Source of the DNA: Pseudomonas sp. TH43
Lineage (GTDB): Bacteria; Pseudomonadota; Gammaproteobacteria; Pseudomonadales; Pseudomonadaceae
NCBI RefSeq assembly: GCF_016650635.1
Contig: NZ_JAEKFI010000004.1
Location: forward strand, 1,250,001 to 1,314,000
Reading direction: 5' to 3'
DNA: 64,000 bases
The notes below the pieces were generated by a model that was not told the origin of the DNA, made no database searches, and worked only from the letters and a program-made list of their open reading frames with translations. The translations under genes were made by a program, and so were the position numbers. Below are positions 42,557 to 51,046 of this stretch, piece by piece. The first letter of the stretch is position 1. Every line of letters starts with the position of its first letter.

Positions 42557-43933
42557 ATGTCGGTACCCCCGCGTGCCGTTCAGCTTAACGAAGCGAACGC
42601 GTTCCTTAAGGAACATCCTGAGGTTCTGTACGTTGACCTTCTGATTGCGGATATGAATGGTGTGGTGCGCGGCAAGCGCATCGAACGCACCAGCCTCCAC
42701 AAGGTTTACGAGAAAGGCATCAACCTGCCGGCCTCTCTATTTGCTCTGGATATCAATGGTTCAACGGTGGAAAGCACCGGCCTGGGCCTGGACATCGGCG
42801 ACGCCGATCGTATCTGCTATCCAATCCCCGATACCCTGTGCAACGAGCCATGGCAGAAGCGCCCTACCGCGCAACTGTTGATGACCATGCACGAACTCGA
42901 AGGCGACCCTTTCTTCGCTGATCCACGCGAAGTGCTCCGTCAAGTTGTTGCAAAGTTTGACGAGCTGGGTTTGACCATCTGCGCCGCATTCGAACTCGAG
43001 TTCTACCTGATCGACCAGGAAAACGTGAACGGCCGTCCGCAGCCGCCACGCTCGCCGATCTCCGGTAAACGTCCGCACTCGACGCAGGTCTACCTGATCG
43101 ACGACCTCGACGAATACGTCGACTGCCTCCAGGACATTCTGGAAGGTGCCAAAGAGCAAGGCATCCCGGCCGACGCCATCGTCAAGGAAAGTGCCCCGGC
43201 GCAGTTCGAAGTGAACCTGCACCACGTCGCCGACCCGATCAAGGCGTGCGACTACGCGGTATTGCTCAAGCGTCTGATCAAGAACATCGCCTACGACCAT
43301 GAAATGGACACCACCTTCATGGCCAAGCCGTACCCGGGCCAGGCAGGTAATGGTCTGCACGTACACATTTCGATTCTGGATAAAGAAGGCAAAAACATTT
43401 TTGCCAGCGAGGATCCCGAGCAGAACGCCGCGCTGCGTCACGCGATCGGCGGTGTGCTCGAGACCCTGCCCGCGCAGATGGCTTTCCTCTGCCCGAACGT
43501 CAACTCCTACCGTCGTTTCGGCGCCCAGTTCTACGTGCCGAACTCGCCGTGCTGGGGCCTGGACAACCGCACCGTGGCGATTCGCGTACCGACCGGTTCT
43601 TCCGATGCCGTGCGTATCGAGCATCGTGTAGCCGGTGCCGATGCCAACCCGTATCTGTTGATGGCTTCTGTTCTTGCAGGCGTGCACCACGGCCTGACCA
43701 ACAAGATCGAGCCGGGCGCGCCCGTCGAAGGCAACAGCTACGAGCAGAACGAGCAGAGCCTGCCGAACAACTTGCGCGATGCCTTGCGTGAGCTGGACGA
43801 CAGCGAGGTGATGGCCAAGTACATCGATCCGAAATACATCGATATCTTCGTCGCCTGTAAGGAAAGCGAGCTGGAGGAGTTCGAACACTCCATCTCCGAC
43901 CTTGAGTACAACTGGTACCTGCATACCGTTTAA
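42557..43933 (+). CDS. spuI: Glutamylpolyamine synthetase (glutamine synthetase family)
   Basis: A 458-residue paralogue of SpuB that ligates glutamate to putrescine or other polyamines. Motifs are AAFELEFYLID, GNGLHVHISILD, NRTVAIRVPTGS and RIEHRVAGADANPYL. An N-terminal beta-grasp region opens MSVPPRAVQLNEANAFLKEH. It is divergent from the spuA remnant and the spuB operon, as in P. aeruginosa. A strong terminator follows at 43949. Exact amine preference cannot be read from the sequence. Confidence 0.94.
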   Translation: MSVPPRAVQLNEANAFLKEHPEVLYVDLLIADMNGVVRGKRIERTSLHKVYEKGINLPASLFALDINGSTVESTGLGLDIGDADRICYPIPDTLCNEPWQKRPTAQLLMTMHELEGDPFFADPREVLRQVVAKFDELGLTICAAFELEFYLIDQENVNGRPQPPRSPISGKRPHSTQVYLIDDLDEYVDCLQDILEGAKEQGIPADAIVKESAPAQFEVNLHHVADPIKACDYAVLLKRLIKNIAYDHEMDTTFMAKPYPGQAGNGLHVHISILDKEGKNIFASEDPEQNAALRHAIGGVLETLPAQMAFLCPNVNSYRRFGAQFYVPNSPCWGLDNRTVAIRVPTGSSDAVRIEHRVAGADANPYLLMASVLAGVHHGLTNKIEPGAPVEGNSYEQNEQSLPNNLRDALRELDDSEVMAKYIDPKYIDIFVACKESELEEFEHSISDLEYNWYLHTV

Positions 43934-43948
43934 GCGGATGTAGCTGCA

Positions 43949-43990
43949 AAAAAAACGCCGTCGGCTGATTCAGCCAGCGGCGTTTTTTTA
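43949..43990 (+). terminator. Rho-independent terminator of spuI
   Basis: AACGCCG...CGGCGTT stem with an inner GGCTGA/TCAGCC stem, followed by TTTTTTT. It starts 16 bases after the spuI stop. Confidence 0.93.
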
Positions 43991-44007
43991 TGGCCGAACA
44001 CAAAACC

Positions 44008-44171
44008 TGTGGTGAGGGGATTTAGCGAAACGTCGCACCGCCCCGTTGGGTTGCGAAGCAGCCCCAAACCCATCCCACTCGGTGTGTCAGGAATAACCGG
44101 TTCTCAGGGTTTACGACTGCTGCGCAGCCGAACGGGGCGGTGTGACGTTTCGCTAAATCCCCTCGCCACAG
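44008..44171. repeat. Variant long palindromic repeat with a matched insertion in both arms
   Basis: This element belongs to the GGGGATTTATCCCCGTT family but each arm carries an extra ~20-base block. The left has TTTAGCGAAACGTCGCACCG and the right the complement CGGTGTGACGTTTCGCTAAA. The arms therefore still pair along about 50 bases (with a few mismatches). It lies between spuI and the TetR gene and contains no gene. Confidence 0.88.
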
Positions 44172-44233
44172 GGTACTGGCAGACAACATCGAACCCGGCT
44201 CGTACAATGCCCGCTGCCCCGCAGGAGACTTTC

Positions 44234-44872
44234 ATGACGCGTCCCGCCCCCGTTCGCAAACCCCGTGCCCGCAGCCAGGCGCGGATCGATTCGATACTCG
44301 ACGCAGCGCGTACATTGCTGGCCGCCGAGGGTGTGGCCAGCCTGTCGATCTACAGCGTCGCCGAGCGCGCGCAGATCCCGCCCTCCTCCGTGTACCACTT
44401 CTTCGCCAGCGTGCCGGCATTGCTCGAAGCGCTGACCGCCGATGTGCACGCAGCCTTCCGCGCCTGCCTGCAAGCGCCGATCGATCATGAAAGCTTGCGT
44501 GACTGGCGGGATCTGTCGCGTCTGGTGGAACAGCGCATGCTGGAAATCTACGACGAAGACGCCGCCGCGCGCCAGTTGATCCTCGCTCAGCACGGGCTCA
44601 CCGAAGTGACGCAAGCCGACCGCCAGCACGACATCGAACTCGGCGACCTCATGCACAAATTGTTCGACCATCATTTCGAACTGCCAAGGCTGCCGACCGA
44701 TGTCGATGTGTTTGCCTTGGCGATGGAGTTGGGCGACCGCGTCTACGCACGCTCGGTGCAGCAACACGGTCAGATCACCCCGCGCATGGCCGAGGAAGGC
44801 ATGCGCGTATTCGATGCCTACATCGGCCTGTATCTGCCGCCCTACCTGCCCAAGCGCGCCATCACCGACTGA
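44234..44872 (+). CDS. TetR-family transcriptional regulator
   Basis: A 212-residue repressor-type protein. The N-terminal arm is basic (RKPRARSQARID), and the TetR helix-turn-helix spans about residues 18-62 with SIYSVAERAQIPPSSVYHFF. A helical ligand domain fills the rest. It carries the AGGAG ribosome site before 44234. It converges on coaA with a gap of 4 bases. No operon partner or operator identifies the ligand. Confidence 0.9.
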   Translation: MTRPAPVRKPRARSQARIDSILDAARTLLAAEGVASLSIYSVAERAQIPPSSVYHFFASVPALLEALTADVHAAFRACLQAPIDHESLRDWRDLSRLVEQRMLEIYDEDAAARQLILAQHGLTEVTQADRQHDIELGDLMHKLFDHHFELPRLPTDVDVFALAMELGDRVYARSVQQHGQITPRMAEEGMRVFDAYIGLYLPPYLPKRAITD

Positions 44873-44876
44873 TGAT

Positions 44877-45830
44877 TCAGATCGCCCGCAGCAGGATTTT
44901 ATCGATGGAGTGATCGGCCGATTTGTTGAGGATCAGACTCGCCCGGTCACGGGTTGGCAGGATGTTTTCAACAAGGTTCTTCAGATTGACCCGATCCCAC
45001 GTCGCCGAGGCCATGGCCAGCGCCTCATCGTCCGACAGCGATTTGTACTTGTTGAAGTACGACTCGCCAGACTGGAAAGCGGTGTTCTTCAAATAGACGA
45101 AACGCTCAAGGTACCAGCGCTTGATGTCCTCTGGTGCCGCGTCGACATAAATGGAAAAGTCGACGAAATCGAGGACGTTGAGGCTGTCGAGTTTGTCCTC
45201 CTGCAGGACATTCAGGCCTTCCAGAACGATGATATCCGGCGCCTGCACGGTCTGCGTCTCGTCGACCAGAATGTCGTAGCGAACGTGCGAATACACCGGG
45301 ATCTGTACTGGCGCTCCTTCGTTGCGCACGGTGTGCAAGAAGTCGAGAAGGCGCGCCCGATCGTACGACTCGGGGAATCCTTTGCGGTGCAGAATATTGT
45401 TCTGCTCAAGCGTCGCCAGCGGAAACAGAAAGGAGTCGGTGGTCACCAACTGCACATTCGGCGAGCCCGGCCAGGACGCCAGAAGTGCCGACAATACTCG
45501 GGCAAAGCTGCTTTTACCCACCGCGACACTGCCGGAGATACCGATAACGTACGGTGGCTTGCGGGCCGGTTCGCCAAGAAACTCACTTTGCACCAGACCT
45601 GCCGATTGCGCTGACTCTGCGTACAGATTCAACAGGCGCGACAGCGGCAGAAGGATTTTTTCCACCTCCTCGCGGGTGATGGGCTGCGTGGGGCTGATCA
45701 GCGCATTCATTTGCGTGGCCGAAAGGCTCTGCGCCGCCTCTTCCCGCAAGGCAGACCATTGCTCGCGAGTAAATTCCCGGTACTCGCGGTGAGCGGGCGA
45801 ATGCCCTGCGGCATCCTGCTTCGTGGTCAT
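44877..45830 (-). CDS. coaA: Pantothenate kinase, type I
   Basis: Phosphorylates pantothenate, the first step of coenzyme A synthesis. The 317-residue length matches E. coli CoaA (316). The P-loop is GISGSVAVGKSSFARVL (about residues 96-112), with TTDSFLFP following (catalytic Asp) and YDILVDETQTVQ, VLEGLNVLQ, and DFSIYVDA later. The C-terminal NILPTRDRASLIL matches the E. coli signature. Pseudomonads studied so far mainly use the type III enzyme CoaX, so a type I gene is worth noting. Regulation by CoA is expected from the family. Confidence 0.94.
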   Translation of the reverse strand: MTTKQDAAGHSPAHREYREFTREQWSALREEAAQSLSATQMNALISPTQPITREEVEKILLPLSRLLNLYAESAQSAGLVQSEFLGEPARKPPYVIGISGSVAVGKSSFARVLSALLASWPGSPNVQLVTTDSFLFPLATLEQNNILHRKGFPESYDRARLLDFLHTVRNEGAPVQIPVYSHVRYDILVDETQTVQAPDIIVLEGLNVLQEDKLDSLNVLDFVDFSIYVDAAPEDIKRWYLERFVYLKNTAFQSGESYFNKYKSLSDDEALAMASATWDRVNLKNLVENILPTRDRASLILNKSADHSIDKILLRAI

Positions 45831-45932
45831 AATCTTCCTGTATGTGCCTTGGCAAAAGCCGGAACATAGCAGATATGCTCAGGGCCTCCAAACCACGCCC
45901 GTCAGCCTCGATCTCATTTGCCAGACCCAGAC

Positions 45933-45966
45933 AAAAAAAACCCCGGAGGGCTCAAGCCGTCCGGGG
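45933..45966 (-). terminator. Rho-independent terminator of the ssu operon
   Basis: Stem CCCCGGACGG...CCGTCCGGGG-type (CCCCGGAGGG and CCGTCCGGGG) followed on the minus strand by eight T. It lies just after the ssuF stop and terminates the operon before coaA's upstream region. Confidence 0.88.
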
Positions 45967-45983
45967 CGTGTGTTGCGCATCGA

Positions 45984-46199
45984 TTACAACTTGGCGATCG
46001 ACACCTCGGTGGATTTCACAAAAGCGATCACTTCACTGCCCACCACCAGTTCCAGTTCCTTGACCGAACGGGTGGTGATCACCGAAGTGACGATGCCGGA
46101 GGCGGTTTGCACGTCGATTTCCGACAGCACGTCGCCGAGGACGATTTCCTTGATTGAGCCTTTGAACTGGTTGCGGACGTTGATGGCTTTGATAGTCAT
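45984..46199 (-). CDS. ssuF: Molbindin-like TOBE protein
   Basis: A 71-residue protein forming a single Mop/TOBE domain, which binds molybdate-like oxyanions. The N-terminus is TIKAINVRNQFKGSIKEIV and the domain ends SEVIAFVKSTEVSIAKL. The start at 46199 has CAGGAG upstream; a longer frame from 46238 lacks one. In P. putida S-313 an equivalent gene ends the ssuEADCBF operon and is needed for sulfonate growth (knowledge of the published operon). Here it follows ssuB on the same strand with a 106-base gap containing a repeat. Confidence 0.9.
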   Translation of the reverse strand: MTIKAINVRNQFKGSIKEIVLGDVLSEIDVQTASGIVTSVITTRSVKELELVVGSEVIAFVKSTEVSIAKL

Positions 46200-46223
46200 G
46201 ATATTTCTCCTGAGGTCGAAATA

Positions 46224-46304
46224 AGCGGCAAGTGGCAAGCTTCAAGCGGCAAGCAAACGCACAGCGCTTCTACTTGTGGCTTGTAGCTTGAAACTCGCAG
46301 CTGC
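46224..46304. repeat. Inverted repeat, GCGGCAAGTGGCAAGCTTCAAG family
   Basis: Two arms rich in CAAGC/GCTTG steps (46224-46253 and 46271-46304) lie between ssuB and ssuF. This family recurs in Pseudomonas intergenic DNA. It could lower ssuF expression relative to ssuB. Confidence 0.7.
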
Positions 46305-46305
46305 T

Positions 46306-47112
46306 TCATTGAGCCCAACGCAGTTGCGTAGGCAGTGGTGAAACGGGTTCCGGCTCCGGCGGTTCGCCGGGCAGGGAGAGAACACGGTTAAGCACTTCGG
46401 TTTCCAGCGCTGCCAATCGGTGCGAGCCACGCACTCGCGGCCGCGGCAGTTCCACATGCAGATCGAGGCCGACTTCGCCGTCCTCGATCAGAATCACGCG
46501 GTCGGCAATCGCCACCGCTTCGCTGACGTCGTGGGTCACCAGCAATACGGTAAAGCCGTGCTGCTGCCAGAGACGTTCGATCAGTTGCTGCATTTCAATG
46601 CGGGTCAGCGCGTCCAGTGCGCCGAGCGGCTCGTCGAGCAACAGCAGCCGCGGCTGATGAATCAGCGCCCGAGCCAGCGCAACACGCTGCTTCTGCCCGC
46701 CGGACAAGGCGGCTGGCCATTCGTTGGCGCGATCCGCCAGACCGACAGCTTCCAGCGCATCGAGCGCTTTCGGCCGCCAGTCGCCTTTGAGGCCGAGGCC
46801 GACGTTGTCGATGATCTTTTTCCACGGCAACAAGCGTGCTTCCTGGAACATCAGCCGGGTGTCTTCCCGCGCATCGCTGAGCGGTGCTGCGCCGGCCAGC
46901 AAGTCGCCGCCAGTCGGTTGATCGAGGCCGGCGAGCAAGCGCAGCAAAGTGCTTTTGCCGCAGCCACTGCGCCCGACTACGGCGACGAATTGCCCCGCCG
47001 GAATGTGCAGATCGATGTCGCGCAGCACTTGCCGTGCGCCGAAGGTTTTCTGCAGGTTGCGCACTGCCAGCGGAATCCCGCGCAGCAGGCGTGGAGGTTG
47101 TTGAGCGGTCAT
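46306..47112 (-). CDS. ssuB: Aliphatic sulfonate ABC transporter ATP-binding protein
   Basis: A 268-residue ATPase energising sulfonate import. Walker A is GRSGCGKST (near residue 47-55), Q-loop LMFQEARLLPW (the form seen in SsuB/TauB/NrtD), signature ALSGGQKQRV, Walker B LLLLDEPLGALD and switch VTHDVSEA. The start at 47112 overlaps the ssuC stop by four bases (ATGA). A longer frame upstream belongs to the permease coding region. Confidence 0.95.
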   Translation of the reverse strand: MTAQQPPRLLRGIPLAVRNLQKTFGARQVLRDIDLHIPAGQFVAVVGRSGCGKSTLLRLLAGLDQPTGGDLLAGAAPLSDAREDTRLMFQEARLLPWKKIIDNVGLGLKGDWRPKALDALEAVGLADRANEWPAALSGGQKQRVALARALIHQPRLLLLDEPLGALDALTRIEMQQLIERLWQQHGFTVLLVTHDVSEAVAIADRVILIEDGEVGLDLHVELPRPRVRGSHRLAALETEVLNRVLSLPGEPPEPEPVSPLPTQLRWAQ

Positions 47113-47891
47113 GCCGCACCTCCCTTGGCAACCTGATAAGCCGGATGCCAGCGTAACCACACACGTTCAAGTCCACGGGCCGCGAGGTCGGCGAGTTTGC
47201 CGAGCACCGCGTAAAGCAGGATCGCCAGCACCACCACGTCGGTCTGCAAAAACTCGCGGGCGTTCATCGCCAGATAGCCGATGCCGGAACTGGCCGAAAT
47301 GGTTTCGGCGACGATCAGCGTCAGCCACATAAAGCCCAGAGCGAAGCGCACGCCGACCAGAATCGAAGGCAGCGCGCCCGGCAGAATCACCTGCCAGAAC
47401 AGGCTGAAACCGGAAAGGCCATAACTGCGTGCCATCTCCACCAGCGCCGGATCGACGTTGCGGATGCCGTGATACGTGTTGAGGTAGATCGGGAACAACG
47501 TGCCCAACGCCACCAGGAAAATCTTTGCCGACTCGTCGATGCCGAACCACAGGATCACCAGCGGAATCAGCGCCAGGTGCGGCACGTTGCGGATCATCTG
47601 CACCGAACTGTCGAGGAGGCGTTCGCCCCATTTCGACAAGCCGGTGATGAAACCCAGCACCAGACCGATGCTGCCGCCGATGGTGAAGCCGAGGGCCGCG
47701 CGCCAGCCGCTGATCGCCAGGTGCGTCCAGATTTCGCCGCTGCGCACCAGACTGACGCCTGCCTCGATCACCGCCACCGGTGCCGGCAGAATCCGCGTCG
47801 ACAACCAACCGGCCGACACGGACAACTGCCACACCGCCAGCAACAACACCGGCAACGCCCAGGGCGCAAGGCTGTGGATGATTTTCTTCAT
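47109..47891 (-). CDS. ssuC: Aliphatic sulfonate ABC transporter permease
   Basis: A 260-residue inner-membrane permease with five or six hydrophobic helices. The coupling loop is EMARSYGLSGFSLFWQVILP. The start MKKIIHSLAPWALP is at 47891, 8 bases after the ssuD stop. Overlaps ssuB by four bases, so expression is coupled. Confidence 0.94.
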   Translation of the reverse strand: MKKIIHSLAPWALPVLLLAVWQLSVSAGWLSTRILPAPVAVIEAGVSLVRSGEIWTHLAISGWRAALGFTIGGSIGLVLGFITGLSKWGERLLDSSVQMIRNVPHLALIPLVILWFGIDESAKIFLVALGTLFPIYLNTYHGIRNVDPALVEMARSYGLSGFSLFWQVILPGALPSILVGVRFALGFMWLTLIVAETISASSGIGYLAMNAREFLQTDVVVLAILLYAVLGKLADLAARGLERVWLRWHPAYQVAKGGAA

Positions 47892-47899
47892 GGCGCGCC

Positions 47900-49048
47900 T
47901 CAGCTCTGCGACGCGGCTTTGGGAAGAATGTCGTTGGCGACCATCTCGCCGAACGGGCTGACGTAACCGGCGCTTTTCGGCAGTTCCGGACGCTCGATGT
48001 CGAGGTGCGGGAACAACAGTTCAGCGACGCGATACGACTCTTCGAGGTGTGGATAACCGGAGAAGATGAAGGTGTCGATGCCCAGGTCTGCGTATTCCTT
48101 CACGCGAGCCGCCACGGTTGGACCATCGCCGACCAGCGCTGTACCGGCACCGCCGCGCACCAGGCCAACACCGGCCCACAGATTCGGACTGACTTCGAGG
48201 TTGTCGCGGCTGCCACCGTGCAGTGCCGCCATGCGCTGCTGGCCGACCGAATCAAAGCGCGCCAGCGAGGCTTGAGCACGAGCGATGGTCTCGTCGTCGA
48301 GGTGCGAGATCAGCCGATCTGCGGCTTGCCACGCTTCGGCGTTGGTTTCACGGACGATCACATGCAGACGAATGCCGAAGCGTACGGTGCGGCCGAGCTT
48401 GGCAGCTTTGGCGCGAACCTGTGCGATCTTCTCGGCAACCGCTGCAGGCGGCTCGCCCCAGGTCAGGACCATTTCCACTTGTTCGGCGGCCAAGTCCTGC
48501 GCCGCTTCCGACGAGCCGCCGAAGTACAGCGGCGGACGCGGTTGCTGGATCGGCGGATAGAGCAATTTGGCGCCCTTCACGCTGATGTGCTGGCCGTCGT
48601 AGTCAACGGTTTCGCCTTCCAGCACACGACGCCAGATACGCGTGAATTCCACCGAGGCCTGATAGCGCTCTTCGTGGCTGAGAAACAGTCCGTCGCCGGC
48701 CAATTCTTCCGGGTCACCGCCAGTCACCAGATTGAACAGCGCACGACCACCGGACAGGCGATCCAGTGTCGCGGCCTGGCGCGCTGCTACTGTCGGGGAA
48801 ATGATCCCGGGACGCAGGGCGACGAGGAATTTCAGACGCTGGGTCACCGGGATCAGCGACGCCGCCACCAGCCACGAGTCTTCGCAGGAGCGGCCGGTAG
48901 GAATCAGCACACCGCCGAAGCCCAGACGATCCGCCGCTTGCGCGACCTGTTGCAGATAACCGTGGTCGACGGCGCGAGCGCCTTCGGCGGTGCCAAGGTA
49001 ATGGCCGTCACCGTGGGTAGGCAGGAACCAGAAGATATTGAGGCTCAT
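47900..49048 (-). CDS. ssuD: FMNH2-dependent alkanesulfonate monooxygenase
   Basis: A 382-residue TIM-barrel monooxygenase of the bacterial luciferase family that cleaves C1-C14 alkanesulfonates to aldehyde and sulfite. The N-terminus MSLNIFWFLPTHGDGHYLG, the flavin-site region RSCEDSWLVAASLIP, and the FNLVTGGDPEEL and YFGGSSEAAQDLA motifs are typical. Reduced flavin comes from SsuE, encoded upstream. It lies between ssuA and ssuC. Confidence 0.97.
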   Translation of the reverse strand: MSLNIFWFLPTHGDGHYLGTAEGARAVDHGYLQQVAQAADRLGFGGVLIPTGRSCEDSWLVAASLIPVTQRLKFLVALRPGIISPTVAARQAATLDRLSGGRALFNLVTGGDPEELAGDGLFLSHEERYQASVEFTRIWRRVLEGETVDYDGQHISVKGAKLLYPPIQQPRPPLYFGGSSEAAQDLAAEQVEMVLTWGEPPAAVAEKIAQVRAKAAKLGRTVRFGIRLHVIVRETNAEAWQAADRLISHLDDETIARAQASLARFDSVGQQRMAALHGGSRDNLEVSPNLWAGVGLVRGGAGTALVGDGPTVAARVKEYADLGIDTFIFSGYPHLEESYRVAELLFPHLDIERPELPKSAGYVSPFGEMVANDILPKAASQS

Positions 49049-49073
49049 GGAGTGGTCTCCTTGGGGATTCGAA

Positions 49074-50054
49074 TTACTGGGCTTGGGTGGCCGAGCTTTG
49101 GGCCACAGCGGCCGGTGGTGTCCAGATCACATCCTTGATGCTCAGCGGCTTGGGAATCAGCTTGAGCTGGAAGAACGTGTCAGCGATTTTCTGTTGCGCG
49201 GCGACCACTTCCGGGGTCAGGAACAGCGCGCCGTAGCCCTGGCGTTTCACCGAAGTCAGGGTGATGTCTGCCGGCAGGCCGAGCAGTGGCGCGACCTGCT
49301 CGGTGACCTCTTGAGGGTTGGCTTTCGACCACTCGCCGACGGCGCGCACTTCCTCGACGAGGGCCTTGATCACCTCGGGATTTTTCTGTGCGTAAGGCTT
49401 GGTCGCGAGATAGAACTGGTGGTTGTCGACGATGCCTCTACCGTCGCGCAGGGTGTGCGCTTGCAGTTGTTTCTCGGCGGCGGCCTGGTACGGATCCCAG
49501 ATAACCCAGGCGTCGACGCTGCCACGCTCGAACGCGGCGCGGGCATCGGCCGGCGGCAGGAAGACGGTTTGAATGTCGGTGTATTTGAGGCCGGCGTCTT
49601 CCAGTGCACGTACCAGCAGGTAGTGAACGTTGGAGCCTTTGTTCAGCACGACTTTCTTGCCTTTGAGATCGGCCACCGATTTGATCGGCGAGTCTTTCGG
49701 CACGAGGATCGCTTCGCTGTTCGGCGCCGGCGGCTCGTAGGCGACGTAGAGCAAATCAGCGCCGGCAGCCTGGGCAAACACGGGCGGGGTTTCGCCGGTC
49801 ACGCCGAAATCGATCGAACCGACGTTGAGGCCTTCGAGCAATTGCGGGCCGCCGGGGAACTCAGTCCATTGCACGTCGACGCCTTGGGCGGCCAGACGTT
49901 TTTCCAGGGTGCCCTTGGCTTTGAGCAGCACCAGCGTGCCGTATTTCTGATAACCGATCCGCAATGTCTCGGCTTGAGCTTGAGTGATGGCGCCGAAGGT
50001 GACAGCCGCAGCAAACAGAGCGACCAGACCACGACGCAAAAATACAGTGCGCAT
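49074..50054 (-). CDS. ssuA: Periplasmic sulfonate-binding protein
   Basis: A 326-residue receptor. The signal peptide (about residues 1-28) ends near AQA-ET, and the mature protein starts ETLRIGYQKYGTLVLLK, the SsuA signature. Other motifs are GSIDFGVTGETPPVFAQAAG and FERGSVDAWVIWDPY. The ATG at 50054 follows AAGGAG; an upstream frame from 50090 does not begin at a signal peptide. It is the second gene of the ssu operon, after ssuE. Confidence 0.95.
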   Translation of the reverse strand: MRTVFLRRGLVALFAAAVTFGAITQAQAETLRIGYQKYGTLVLLKAKGTLEKRLAAQGVDVQWTEFPGGPQLLEGLNVGSIDFGVTGETPPVFAQAAGADLLYVAYEPPAPNSEAILVPKDSPIKSVADLKGKKVVLNKGSNVHYLLVRALEDAGLKYTDIQTVFLPPADARAAFERGSVDAWVIWDPYQAAAEKQLQAHTLRDGRGIVDNHQFYLATKPYAQKNPEVIKALVEEVRAVGEWSKANPQEVTEQVAPLLGLPADITLTSVKRQGYGALFLTPEVVAAQQKIADTFFQLKLIPKPLSIKDVIWTPPAAVAQSSATQAQ

Positions 50055-50143
50055 AGCGCTCTCCTTTTTGCTGTTGGGTTTTGGCTGCACCTGCTTGCCC
50101 GTTGGCGGGCGAGTAAGGCGAGTACTTCAAATTTCGGTGAGGC

Positions 50144-50737
50144 TTAAATGCTCCAGCGAGCACTCAACAAACGTTCGTTCAACAGGCCCGGTTCCAGCGG
50201 TTTCGGCCGGCGCGCCATGGCGCCGACAAACTGGTCGAGCGCTTCATGCAGACGCTGCTCCAGCGCCGGTGCCAGTTGCGCCTGAGCACTGCCTTCGCCG
50301 TAAGCGATCTGGCTGTCCTCGGCGAAAATCCCCTGGAGCATTTCCTGGGCCTTCAATGCCGACAGCACGGGCTTGAGCGCGTAATCGACCACCAGCATGT
50401 GGGCGATGCTGCCGCCGGTGGCCATCGGCAGAACAATTTTGTGGTTCAGGGCGCGCTCGGGTAGCAGATCCAGCAGGGTCTTCAACGCACCGGAAAACGA
50501 AGCCTTGTACACCGGCGTGGCGATCAGCAGGCCGTCGGCGTTTTCGATCTGTTGCAGCAGGTCGAGCACCTTCGGGCTGTCGAAGCGGGCATGGAGCAAA
50601 TCCTCGGCCGGGAAATCCCGTACCTGATAACTCACCACTTCCACGCCCTGCTGCTGCAACCAACGTTGCGAGCGCTCCAGCAGCACCCCGGAACGGGAGC
50701 GCAGGCTGGGACTGCCACCGAGTGAGACAACCAGCAT
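50144..50737 (-). CDS. ssuE: NAD(P)H-dependent FMN reductase
   Basis: A 197-residue flavodoxin-like reductase that supplies FMNH2 to SsuD. It opens MLVVSLGGSPSLRSRSG and has the phosphate-binding and dinucleotide segments LLIATPVYKASFSGALK and VLPMATGGSIAHMLVVDYAL. It is the first gene of the operon, with a 309-bp upstream region containing the promoter. Similar enzymes (MsuE) also support methanesulfonate use. Confidence 0.95.
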   Translation of the reverse strand: MLVVSLGGSPSLRSRSGVLLERSQRWLQQQGVEVVSYQVRDFPAEDLLHARFDSPKVLDLLQQIENADGLLIATPVYKASFSGALKTLLDLLPERALNHKIVLPMATGGSIAHMLVVDYALKPVLSALKAQEMLQGIFAEDSQIAYGEGSAQAQLAPALEQRLHEALDQFVGAMARRPKPLEPGLLNERLLSARWSI

Positions 50738-50799
50738 TGAGACGATTCCTTAAGCGTTACAGGCGATTCGCGGGTTGCGATCTCGCTTCGATGGGAGTG

Positions 50800-50880
50800 A
50801 CCTTACCAGCTGATTTATATATCCATAAATCATATTTATTCATTTGGTTATACGATTAAGAGATATACGAATCGCGTTTT
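50800..50880 (-). promoter_or_regulatory. AT-rich ssuE promoter region with TATACGA direct repeats
   Basis: The 309-bp gap between ssuE and the peroxiredoxin gene has an AT-rich island. TATACGA occurs at 50849 and 50864, starts 15 bp apart, and ATTTATATATCCATAAAT precedes it. The layout suits activation under sulfur limitation (CysB or a relative), but no exact consensus is claimed. A REP doublet at 50954 fills the rest. Confidence 0.35.
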
Positions 50881-50953
50881 TCCGGACGAAAAAAAGGCCG
50901 TCGAAACGGCCCGAAATCCCCTGCTTAGTGGTTCTGTAGTGACTGGACTAATG

Positions 50954-51022
50954 CCATCGCGAGCAGGCTCACTCCTACAGGGCAATGCATTTCAAATGTA
51001 GGAGTGAGCCTGCTCGCGATGG
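50954..51022. repeat. REP doublet, variant CGCGAGCAGGCTCACTCCTAC
   Basis: Inverted arms 50954-50978 and 50998-51022 lie just after the peroxiredoxin stop. Confidence 0.88.
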
Positions 51023-51046
51023 CGGTGGTGGCTACACCGAGAAACT

